Shown: piece by piece, positions 50,746 through 58,162 of the stretch | Layout of the letters: each line of letters begins with the position of its first letter | How positions within the stretch are numbered: the first letter of the stretch is position 1 | Source: Paenibacillus sacheonensis | GTDB lineage: Bacteria; Bacillota; Bacilli; Paenibacillales; Paenibacillaceae | DNA: 64,000 nucleotides | Assembly (NCBI RefSeq): GCF_009909195.1 | Contig: NZ_JAAAMU010000026.1 | Coordinates: forward strand, 16,870-80,869 | Direction of reading: 5' to 3' | The notes under the pieces: model-generated | Database searches by the model: none | The model's input: the letters and a program-made list of their open reading frames with translations, nothing else | Told to the model about the DNA's origin: nothing | Program-made: the position numbers and the translations under genes

Positions 50746-51945
50746 ATGATAACGATGCTCCGCCGCGGGCTGATCCTGCTCGCCGTCCTGACCGCCCTGC
50801 CCCTGCAGGGCTGTGCCGACCATAAGGAAATCAACGAGCTCGCCCTCGTCGACATGGTCGGCGTCGACGAACGCGAGGACGGCACGAAGCTCGCATATTA
50901 CCAGATCGTCAATCCGAACGGCGTGGCCAGCTCGAAGACCGGGGGCTCCCGCTCGCCGATCTATACGTTCGCGTTCAAGGGCAAGAGCTGGGCCGAATTC
51001 TCCAGCAACGCCTCGAGCACGATCCCGCGGAAGCTGTTCATCAGCCACTTTCAGGCGTACATCGTATCGGAGCGCTTGGCTAAGAAAGGCCTCGGCGAGC
51101 TGCTTAATTTCCTCGAAAGCGATCCGACGCGCCGCATGGCGACGAGCGTCTTCATTGCGAAGGGTTCCGTGCGGGATATCATGGACACGTACGTGCCGCT
51201 GGCGCGCAGTCCCGGGAATGAGCTTCGCAGCATCCACGAGCTCCAGGCCAAGCTGACAGGCCGGGCAGACCGCGACTCGCAGGTGAAGACGCTGGTCGAG
51301 AATTATGAAGACGGCAGCCTCGCCTTCGTCTCCAACATCTCGCTGTCGGGCGGCGAGCCCTTCGACACGACCAAGCGCTATGAGACGATCGAGGGCAACC
51401 GGGGAAATTTCACGCTGTCGGGCGCCTCCATCATCCGCCAGGGACGCTGGATCGGCGAGCTGAAACCGGAGCAGCTGTCCACGCTGCTGCTCGTGCTCGG
51501 CAAGGAACGCGCCCTGATCGAGGATATCGTCCTCAGCAAGGGAGCGTCCGCCCAGCTCGAGATGCTGGTTAGGCCCCGGATCGAACGCCGGCTGTCGCTA
51601 AAGGACGGCAAACCGGCTCTCCGCGTCATCGTGAAGCCGAAGCTGAAGCTGATGTCGATCAACGCGGCGGGCAAAATCGACTCCGTCATGCTGCGCCGGC
51701 TCGAGCGGCTGTTCAACCAACGGCTGGAGGGCCGGATCGGCGCGCTCCTCGCCGAAGCCAAGGCGAAGCAGTGGGACCTGCTCGGCATCGGCAGGCAGAT
51801 TGGCCGCCGGTCCGGATCGCGGTGGGCGGCTGCCAAGCGCGATCCCAACGCCTGGCGGGAGGCGGAGGTCTCCGTCTCCGTCCGCTCGTCCATCGTCAAA
51901 ACGGGCGTTCTGCTTACGCCTTACGCGGGAGGCTCGGCGCCATGA
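50746..51945 (+). CDS. Spore germination receptor C subunit (Ger(x)C lipoprotein)
   Basis: 399-residue lipoprotein. The signal peptide ends in LPLQGCAD (lipidated Cys23). The GerC domain shows NELALVDMVGVDERED, FISHFQAYIVSERLAKKG and DPTRRMATSVFIAKG. The terminal RRLERLFNQRLEGRIGALLAEAKAKQWDLLGIGR is typical of domain 3. The gene follows the A subunit by six bases and overlaps the B subunit start by four. Confidence 0.95.
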   Translation: MITMLRRGLILLAVLTALPLQGCADHKEINELALVDMVGVDEREDGTKLAYYQIVNPNGVASSKTGGSRSPIYTFAFKGKSWAEFSSNASSTIPRKLFISHFQAYIVSERLAKKGLGELLNFLESDPTRRMATSVFIAKGSVRDIMDTYVPLARSPGNELRSIHELQAKLTGRADRDSQVKTLVENYEDGSLAFVSNISLSGGEPFDTTKRYETIEGNRGNFTLSGASIIRQGRWIGELKPEQLSTLLLVLGKERALIEDIVLSKGASAQLEMLVRPRIERRLSLKDGKPALRVIVKPKLKLMSINAAGKIDSVMLRRLERLFNQRLEGRIGALLAEAKAKQWDLLGIGRQIGRRSGSRWAAAKRDPNAWREAEVSVSVRSSIVKTGVLLTPYAGGSAP

Positions 51946-53027
51946 ACGATACGACCGTCACGATGAGACAATTCCATATTATCGTCGTCTTCACGACGCT
52001 CAGCACCGCCTTCTTCCTACTGCCCTCCTCGTTGATCGCGGACGCGAAGCAGCATGCCTGGCTCGTCCCGCTCTGGACCGGGGCGGCGGGGATCGCAAGT
52101 ACGCTGCCGTGGATCTATTTGGCCCGCCGGCATGCCCGCCTGAATCTGATGCAGATCAACGAGCGCATCCTCGGCCGCCCCTTCGGCAAGCTCGCGAATC
52201 TAATGCTCCTTTTCCATATGGTGATCGTCTGCGCCTGGGTGCTCAACAACCTCGACGATTTCATGACGACGACGCTGATGCAGCAGACCAAGGAATGGGT
52301 GTTCGATGCCGCCTTCCTCTTCACCGCCCTGTACGCCGCGCAGAAAGGAATCACGGCCATCGCCCGGACGGCGGAGCTGTTTGCGCCGATGCTGATCGCG
52401 ATGTTCTCCGTCTTCTTCGTGCTCGCGGTGCACAGCTGGGACTGGTCCCAGTTCGCGCCGGCGGCGGAATTCGATTGGAGCGGCATCCTGCGCAAGCCGA
52501 GCTACATGATCGCTTTCCCGTTCATGGACGGATTCATGTTCGTCATGATATTCCCGTACATCAAGGAAAAGGCGGGCGCGAACTATGTCAAATGCGCGGC
52601 CGCGGGCGCTCTGCTGCTGTCGCTGATCACCTTCATCGTCACGGGAGTGCTGGGCGTCTCCCGCGCGCCGCACGTTACGTTTCCGCTGTTCGTCATGGCG
52701 CAGGAGCTGATGATCAGCTCGTTCCTCGAGCATATGGAGGCGACCATCGCCATCCTCTGGTTCGCGCTCGTGTTCGTCAAACTGTCTTTCACGTTTTACT
52801 GCGCTATCACCGGCATCGCCCAAACCTGCGGCATGCGCAGCGGCGGCTTGATCGCCGTACCGCTCGCCATCTTGATTGTCGGCTTCGCGCAGAGCATGCA
52901 CCGGAATCTGATCGAAAACTTGGAGTGGCTAGCCCGCTATCTGCTGCCATATTACTCCCTGAACACGTTAGCCCTGCCGCTCCTGCTCATTGCCGTAGAT
53001 CTCATCCGAAGGAGGAGAGCCGCGTGA
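51942..53027 (+). CDS. Spore germination receptor B subunit (GerB family permease)
   Basis: 361-residue, ten-helix membrane protein of the amino acid-polyamine-organocation type. VTMRQFHIIVVFTTLSTAFFLLPSS opens helix 1, where the ligand site lies in the GerBB family. ATG 51942 overlaps the gerC stop (ATGA). Gene order A-C-B then a small fourth gene. Ligand specificity cannot be read from the sequence. Confidence 0.94.
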   Translation: MNDTTVTMRQFHIIVVFTTLSTAFFLLPSSLIADAKQHAWLVPLWTGAAGIASTLPWIYLARRHARLNLMQINERILGRPFGKLANLMLLFHMVIVCAWVLNNLDDFMTTTLMQQTKEWVFDAAFLFTALYAAQKGITAIARTAELFAPMLIAMFSVFFVLAVHSWDWSQFAPAAEFDWSGILRKPSYMIAFPFMDGFMFVMIFPYIKEKAGANYVKCAAAGALLLSLITFIVTGVLGVSRAPHVTFPLFVMAQELMISSFLEHMEATIAILWFALVFVKLSFTFYCAITGIAQTCGMRSGGLIAVPLAILIVGFAQSMHRNLIENLEWLARYLLPYYSLNTLALPLLLIAVDLIRRRRAA

Positions 53028-53227
53028 CGCCGCTCCTGCTTGCCATCCTCGTCACGGCTGCCCTGTTCATCCATTACGGGAAGCAGCGGCGGCCCTTGAA
53101 GGACATGCTGCTGCTTGCCGCCTTGTCGCTCGCCGGCATCGCGCAGTTCGCGCTTCTGATCGTCGACAAGCCGGTCCGACTGCCCGCCCTTATAGCGGCG
53201 GTCATCGACGTGCTCGGCTTCGCCTGA
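53024..53227 (+). CDS. Small two-helix membrane protein at the end of the ger operon
   Basis: 67 residues with two predicted transmembrane helices: PLLLAILVTAALFIHYG and MLLLAALSLAGIAQFALLIVD, joined by KQRRPLKD. The GTG start at 53024 overlaps the GerB stop (GTGA), and GGAGGAG is well placed. Small two-helix 'D' proteins linked to gerA-type operons have been reported to modulate receptor function; this fits that description by size, topology and position. No terminator hairpin was seen directly after it. Confidence 0.75.
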   Translation: MTPLLLAILVTAALFIHYGKQRRPLKDMLLLAALSLAGIAQFALLIVDKPVRLPALIAAVIDVLGFA

Positions 53228-53264
53228 CGCCGGACGGGCCAGAAAACTCCTGGGAACAAAAGGA

Positions 53265-53323
53265 TTGACAGCCTCCAAATTCATACCTATACTTACTATA
53301 GATTATTAAGTTTATTACTTAAT
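53265..53323 (+). promoter_or_regulatory. Promoter and operator of the YceI gene
   Basis: TTGACA (53265-53270) and TATACT (53288-53293) are 17 bases apart. A perfect dyad ATTAAGT-N5-ACTTAAT (53305-53323) lies at about +5 to +25, where a repressor would block transcription. The type of regulator is unknown; MarR-like is plausible. Confidence 0.75.
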
Positions 53324-53349
53324 GTAACTAATTAATTGGAGGTTTTTCC

Positions 53350-53880
53350 ATGTCCAAGTCCAAATGGCTCATCGACGCCACGCACAGCAGCGTAGATTTC
53401 ACGATCAAGCATATGATGATTGCGAAAGTCAAAGGCGCTTTCCATGAATTCAGCGCGGAAATCGAAGCGGATCCTAACGATCTGACGACGGCCAACATTC
53501 AGTTTACCGTAGCGCTCGCAAGCATCGATACGCGCAATGCGGACCGCGACAATCACCTCCGTACCGGCGATTTCTTCGATATCGAGAACTACCCGACCAT
53601 GACGTTCCAATCGACGTCGATCGTAAAGACCGACGACGGCGAATACGACGTGACCGGCAACGTCACCCTCCGCGGTCTGACGCGTCCCGAGACGTTCCAA
53701 GTGACATACGAAGGCAGCGGCAAAGACCCATGGGGCAACGAAAAAGCCGGCTTCAGCGCGAAAGGCGCCCTCAAACGCAGCGAATTCGGCCTGACCTACA
53801 ATGCCGTTCTCGAAACGGGCGGCGTCCTGATCGGCGACGAAGTGAAATTCACGATCGAATTGGAAGCCGTGAAAGCCTAA
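53350..53880 (+). CDS. YceI family protein
   Basis: 176-residue lipocalin-like beta-barrel protein without a signal peptide. WLIDATHSSVDFTIKHMMIAKVKGAF opens the domain; DNHLRTGDFFDIENYPTMTF, VTGNVTLRGLTRPETF and KGALKRSEFGLTYN are family hallmarks. Members bind polyisoprenoid-like amphiphiles; the cytoplasmic Gram-positive forms have no clear role. TTGGAGG precedes ATG 53350. A terminator follows at 53911. Confidence 0.93.
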   Translation: MSKSKWLIDATHSSVDFTIKHMMIAKVKGAFHEFSAEIEADPNDLTTANIQFTVALASIDTRNADRDNHLRTGDFFDIENYPTMTFQSTSIVKTDDGEYDVTGNVTLRGLTRPETFQVTYEGSGKDPWGNEKAGFSAKGALKRSEFGLTYNAVLETGGVLIGDEVKFTIELEAVKA

Positions 53881-53910
53881 ACGCCGGCATTGGTTTCATA
53901 GAATAGAGAA

Positions 53911-53947
53911 AAGGCCTTGCGGGCGTCAGCGACCGCGGGGCTTTTTT
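53911..53947 (+). terminator. Terminator after the YceI gene
   Basis: GCCTTGCGG pairs with CCGCGGGGC (two G-U pairs), followed by TTTTTT. Confidence 0.8.
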
Positions 53948-54047
53948 GCCGTTCTGTATTTTCGTTCCGATGCGGTTATAATGGACGTAGCTTAGAAATT
54001 CACGAAATTACAGCCTGCCAGATCGGCTGATCGGTTAGGAGTCGTTT

Positions 54048-55886
54048 ATGGTTTATCGTAGCTTAGAAGAATGCGTGGAAGATCTCGAGAGGCACGGCCA
54101 CCTGGTCCGCATCCGCGAAGAAGTGGATCCTCACTTGGAAATGGCCGCCATTCATATGAAAGTGTTCGAGGCAGGCGGTCCCGCCCTGCTGTTCGAGAAC
54201 GTCAAAGGTTCGAAATTCCGGGCCGCGTCCAATCTGTTCGGCACCGTCGAACGCAGCAAATTCATCTTCCGAGATACGTGGGCATCCGTCCAGAACGTGA
54301 TCGCCCTGCGCAACGATCCCATGCAGGCGCTCAAGAACCCGTTCAAGCATCTCGGCTCCGGGATGGCCGCCAAGAACGCGCTGCCCGCGAAGAAGTCGGG
54401 CGGGGCTCCCGTCGCGCTCCAGGAAATCCGCATCTCCGACCTGCCGCTGATCAAGCACTGGCAGGGAGACGGCGGCGCCTTCGTCACTTTGCCGCAAGTC
54501 TACTCCGAGGATCCGGACAAGCCCGGCATCATGAATTCCAACCTCGGCATGTACCGCATTCAGCTGAACGGCAATGACTATGAGGCAGACAAGGAAGTCG
54601 GCGTGCATTTTCAAATCCATCGCGGCATCGGCATCCATCAGGACAAAGCGAACCGCCGCGGCGAACCCCTCAAGGTCAGCTGCTTCATCGGCGGTCCTCC
54701 GGCGCATACGCTGTCGGCCGTCATGCCGCTGCCGGAGGGCATGAGCGAGCTTACATTCGCAGGCCTGCTGTCGGGGCGGCGCTTCCGCTACAGTTATATC
54801 GACGGCTTCTGCATCAGCAACGACGCCGACTTTGTCATCACGGGTGAGCTTCATCCCGGCGAGACGAAACCCGAGGGACCGTTCGGCGATCATCTGGGCT
54901 ATTACAGCTTGACGCACGAATTCCCCGTCATGCGCGTGCACAAAGTATATGCCCGTCCCGGCGCCATCTTCCCGTTCACCGTCGTCGGCCGTCCGCCGCA
55001 GGAGGATACCGCATTCGGCGCGCTCATTCACGAGCTGACGGGCGATGCCATCAAGCAGGAGATCCCGGGGGTCAAGGAAGTCCACGCGGTTGACGCCGCA
55101 GGCGTCCATCCCCTGCTCTTCGCGATCGGCAGCGAGCGCTATACGCCCTACCAACGGGTGAAGCAGCCGGCCGAACTGCTTACCCTCGCCAACCGGATTA
55201 TGGGTACGGGGCAGCTAAGCCTGGCCAAGTACCTGTTTATCGCGGCGGAGGACAAGCAGCCGCTCGACACGCATGATGTCCAAGGGTTCCTGACGCATGT
55301 GCTGGCCCGAATCGATCTTGGGCGGGATCTGCATTTTCAGACGAACACGACGATCGACACGCTCGATTATTCCGGCACCGGCCTCAACAGCGGCAGCAAA
55401 GTGGTCTTCGCCGCGGTCGGCGAGCCCGTCCGCGAGCTGTGCCGCGCGGTTCCCGAAGCGCTGCAAGGGCTCCCAGGAATCGCGCAGGCCAGCCTGGTCA
55501 TGCCGGGCATCGTCGCGCTCCAAGGCGGCGCGTTCGAAAGCTACGAGGCGGCGCAGCGCGAGCTGAACGAGCTGTGCGAGGCCATTCGCGCGAGAGGCCC
55601 GCTGGCGGACTGCCCGATGATCGTGCTGTGCGACGACAGCCGCTTCTTAAGCGAGACGCTGAATAACTTCCTGTGGGCAACCTTCACGCGGAGCAACCCG
55701 TCGCACGACATTCACGGCGTGAACAGCCGTTACGACTTCAAGCACTGGGGCTGCGACAATGTTATCATCGATGCCCGCATCAAGCCGCATCAAGCGCCGC
55801 CGTTGATTCCGGATCCCGAGGTCGAGCAGCGCATCCAGCGGCTGTTCGCCCCGGGCGGCAGCCTGAGCGGCGTGCGGCTGGGATAG
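54048..55886 (+). CDS. UbiD family (prenylated-FMN) decarboxylase
   Basis: 612-residue reversible decarboxylase of the UbiD superfamily, which uses prenylated FMN made by a UbiX partner (not seen here). Key stretches are SNLGMYRIQLNGND, the HRGIGIHQDKANRRGEPLKVSCFIGGPPA loop, the catalytic KPEGPFGDHLGYYSLTHEFPVM block and DHDIHGVNSRYDFKHWG-like C-terminal region (NPSHDIHGVNSRYDFKHWGCDN). The length is larger than E. coli UbiD (about 500). A role in menaquinone biosynthesis by the futalosine route or in aromatic acid metabolism is possible. ATG 54048. Confidence 0.92.
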   Translation: MVYRSLEECVEDLERHGHLVRIREEVDPHLEMAAIHMKVFEAGGPALLFENVKGSKFRAASNLFGTVERSKFIFRDTWASVQNVIALRNDPMQALKNPFKHLGSGMAAKNALPAKKSGGAPVALQEIRISDLPLIKHWQGDGGAFVTLPQVYSEDPDKPGIMNSNLGMYRIQLNGNDYEADKEVGVHFQIHRGIGIHQDKANRRGEPLKVSCFIGGPPAHTLSAVMPLPEGMSELTFAGLLSGRRFRYSYIDGFCISNDADFVITGELHPGETKPEGPFGDHLGYYSLTHEFPVMRVHKVYARPGAIFPFTVVGRPPQEDTAFGALIHELTGDAIKQEIPGVKEVHAVDAAGVHPLLFAIGSERYTPYQRVKQPAELLTLANRIMGTGQLSLAKYLFIAAEDKQPLDTHDVQGFLTHVLARIDLGRDLHFQTNTTIDTLDYSGTGLNSGSKVVFAAVGEPVRELCRAVPEALQGLPGIAQASLVMPGIVALQGGAFESYEAAQRELNELCEAIRARGPLADCPMIVLCDDSRFLSETLNNFLWATFTRSNPSHDIHGVNSRYDFKHWGCDNVIIDARIKPHQAPPLIPDPEVEQRIQRLFAPGGSLSGVRLG

Positions 55887-56025
55887 ACGGCGGCAGACGA
55901 GCAGGTGTTGTTCGACACCGGCGCACGCCTGGTGGCGTGAGGCTGGGGTAGACTGCGGCAGACGGACAGGCGGTTGTTCGACCCGGGCGCACGCCTGGCG
56001 GCAGACAGGAGCGCCGCTCCCCCTG
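55838..56025. repeat. Tandem echoes of the ubiD 3' end, about 66-bp period
   Basis: The last codons of the decarboxylase (CTGTTCGCCCCGGGCGG and onward) recur beyond the stop as TTGTTCGACACCGGCGCACG (about 55908) and TTGTTCGACCCGGGCGCACG (about 55974), with GGCGGCAGACG-type linkers. Copies two and three are outside the gene. Slippage duplication after divergence is the simplest reading. Confidence 0.7.
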
Positions 56026-56126
56026 GCGATAGCCCGAGCGGCAGACGGGAGTGCCGCCCTGTTTCTGCAGTTGCCGATGCAAGCCATGATCGTCCTGCCT
56101 GCGAAAATGGCCCTCAACCTAAACAC

Positions 56127-56330
56127 CTTGCAGCTAACGGTTGTACGGATCGTTAATTGGCTCAAAATGCCCCTTTTATATCGCTAACGGTTGCCAGGAG
56201 GCTTATTGTGCGTTTTTTCGTTCGAATCCATCTCCAAACGCCAAATAACGTCGGACAGAATCGTTAGGTTTGATTTAGCCGCGTTATTGGACGATTAGCA
56301 GCGCTGACAATCGTTAGGCATTCGGAGTCA
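56127..56330. repeat. TAACG-N11-CGTTA hairpin array, locus 2
   Basis: Exact TAACG-N11-CGTTA hairpins at 56135-56155 and 56246-56266, plus several half elements (CTAACGGTT, CGTTAGGC). The same spacing is found at 6508-6528. No gene in the surrounding 55887-56630 interval. Confidence 0.65.
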
Positions 56331-56422
56331 GCTCGAAGACACGTTGAGGGTAAACGATCGGCAGCTTTCGCCGTTTGCCGATTACCTGCCGCCGTCGTAT
56401 ACGCTGCCTGCGCTGTTGTATT

Positions 56423-56604
56423 AAAAGCTGCCTGATAGGCAGCTTTTCTGCTTATTCAACCAGCTGCGGGCCAATAAGGCTGCCTCTTAGGCAGCATTTC
56501 CTCCTGCACGACCAGAATCGAACGCAAAAAGCTGCCCGATAGGCAGCTTTTCTGCTTTATTCACCAACCACATGCCCACGAAGCTGCCACTTAGGCAGCT
56601 TTTC
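56423..56604. repeat. Hairpin array, AAGCTGCC/GGCAGCTT family, locus 2
   Basis: Four hairpins at about 56423-56446, 56476-56499, 56526-56552 and 56580-56604, all of the form AAGCTGCC-N4-GGCAGCTT with T-rich tails. Steps are about 50-54 bases. The last one may also act as terminator for the minus-strand operon ending at 56631. Confidence 0.8.
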
Positions 56605-56630
56605 CTCCCTCGCGGCCCCAGTACCCGAGG

Positions 56631-57053
56631 CTACTGCTCTAGCGCCTTCTCGAGGTCGCCGCACCACTTGCTCCAGCCGTACTTCGCTCCGCCGAGCGCT
56701 TGCGGGCTCGAGATGCCGCTTTGCTCGAGATGCAGGTTTACCTGTCCATCCCCCAAATCCTGCAGCGTCCAGGTAACGGTGTGCTGCTCCCCTCCGCTTA
56801 GCCACGTATAGGACATCCGGTTCGGCGCGTCCACGGTAAGCACTTCGCCGCCGATGACGCCATCCCACCATTCGGTCGGCTCCGTCCGGAACTGAAACCG
56901 ATAGCCCACGACGGGCTTAAAATCATTTTCCATCGCCTTGCCGGTATGAATGTTGGACATCCACTTGGCAAGCTTGCTTGAATCGGTCAGGGCGGACCAC
57001 AGCTTCTCGATCGTCGTCTTGAACTGAAAATCCATGGATAACGTTAAACTCAT
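56631..57053 (-). CDS. SRPBCC / AHSA1 family protein
   Basis: 140-residue START-like hydrophobic-pocket protein. FQFKTTIEKLWSALTDSSKLAKWM, VVGYRFQFRTEPTEWWDGVIGGEVLTVDAPNRMSYTW and TVTWTLQDLGDGQVNLHLEQSG are typical. ATG 57053 overlaps the stop of the ArsR gene (ATGA). ArsR-SRPBCC pairs are common in Bacillota; the ligand is unknown. The frame is open to 57128 but the overlap start is preferred. Confidence 0.88.
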   Translation of the reverse strand: MSLTLSMDFQFKTTIEKLWSALTDSSKLAKWMSNIHTGKAMENDFKPVVGYRFQFRTEPTEWWDGVIGGEVLTVDAPNRMSYTWLSGGEQHTVTWTLQDLGDGQVNLHLEQSGISSPQALGGAKYGWSKWCGDLEKALEQ

Positions 57054-57379
57054 TCTTCTTCCTCCTCCAAAAATTTGCCCAAGTTCAGCATGTTCGCATG
57101 CCAAAACTTGCCGTAGAAAGCTACCCAATCTTGAATTTCCCTGAGCGGAGCGGCATTTAGCCTGAATCGCGTTTCTCTGCCGACCTTCCGGTCAAGGACC
57201 AGTCCGGCCTCTTTCAGAATGGTCAAATGCTTGGATACCGCCGTACGCCCCATTTCGAACTGACCCGTCAACTCATGAAGCGGCACTTCCTCCGCCTCCG
57301 CTAACAGACGAATCAGCCGGCGCCTGGTCGGATCCGCAATCGCATCGAACACGTCCCGCAACACATCGTTCTCTTTCAC
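57050..57379 (-). CDS. ArsR family regulator
   Basis: 109-residue winged-helix repressor: VFDAIADPTRRRLIRLLAEAEEVPLHELTGQFEMGRTAVSKHLTILKEAGLVLDRKVGRETRFRLN. There are no metal-binding cysteines, so it is not an arsenic or zinc sensor; it resembles SdpR-type regulators. GTG 57379 has AGAGGG close upstream; a TTG at 57394 is possible. It probably binds the two GACAC/GTGTC dyads upstream of the DoxX gene and thus controls the whole operon. Confidence 0.88.
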   Translation of the reverse strand: MKENDVLRDVFDAIADPTRRRLIRLLAEAEEVPLHELTGQFEMGRTAVSKHLTILKEAGLVLDRKVGRETRFRLNAAPLREIQDWVAFYGKFWHANMLNLGKFLEEEEE

Positions 57380-57457
57380 AACACCCTCTCCCAACTCTTA
57401 TTTTCCGGCAGAATGCTATTGTCGGCAAGAAGGACGGGCGTTATTTTTTCCTGCTCC

Positions 57458-57883
57458 CTAAAGTTTGCGGCCGTTCGGACGCAATGCCCACGAGGCGATA
57501 CCGAGCGCGGCATAGACGAGCGGAAGAATGACATGGAAGCCGGCATCCCCATAATCGTGCGCGTACACGTGGGACAGCGCCGCGCCGGTCATCAAGAAAA
57601 AGATACCCGCGTACGCCCATTCCTTAAGCCGAGGAACGCCCGGGACAAGGATCGCGAGGACGCCAAGCAGCTTCCAGGTCCCGAGAATGTTCGTGATGTA
57701 AAGCGGAAACCCGATGTCGGTCACCAGGTCGACGTTGCCTCCCATCCGCATCAGCTGTCCGATTCCGCTCAGCGTGATCGAAAAGGCCAGCATGATCGTG
57801 ACCGTCCAATAGGCGGCCACTTTCCCAGCGGACCGTGCTTCTGCTTTCGTAATCGTTTCCGAACCGATCATCATCTTGTTCAT
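57458..57883 (-). CDS. DoxX-like membrane protein
   Basis: 141-residue, four-helix protein of the DoxX/DoxX-like family. Helices are at about 22-42, 60-80, 85-103 and 112-132; GTWKLLGVLAILVPGVPRLKEWAYAG is the most typical stretch. It is first in the DoxX-ArsR-SRPBCC transcript, 78 bases before ArsR. The function is unknown. A consensus promoter with twin operators lies 90 bases upstream. Confidence 0.88.
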   Translation of the reverse strand: MNKMMIGSETITKAEARSAGKVAAYWTVTIMLAFSITLSGIGQLMRMGGNVDLVTDIGFPLYITNILGTWKLLGVLAILVPGVPRLKEWAYAGIFFLMTGAALSHVYAHDYGDAGFHVILPLVYAALGIASWALRPNGRKL

Positions 57884-57951
57884 TTTGTTTCCTCCTCGTG
57901 GTTTCGCGTTATTTTGGTTTTCATGCGTTTTGTCCGACTGTCGTCTAACGC

Positions 57952-58003
57952 GACACTATTTGGTGTCGGTTTTATTATAGGACACCATTTAGTGTCATGT
58001 CAA
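57952..58003 (-). promoter_or_regulatory. DoxX operon promoter with twin 16-bp operators
   Basis: On the minus strand TTGACA (57998-58003) and TATAAT (57974-57979), spacer 18. One dyad GACACCATTTAGTGTC (57981-57996) sits between them and a second, GACACTATTTGGTGTC (57952-57967), just past the -10. Centres are 29 bases apart. Likely ArsR-family operators. Confidence 0.8.
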
Positions 58004-58162
58004 CATTATTTCCTACTCCGGCCGATTGCGCTCGGTCAGATTCCACGGCCTCCGTTGCGCTCGGCACGCAAGGAATGTTCAGCCCCCGCCGCCCATAAAA
58101 TGATGAAGATCGATTTCTGCGCCTGCCGCTCCGCGCGGCCGTGCGCGAACGGCGGGTGAGGC

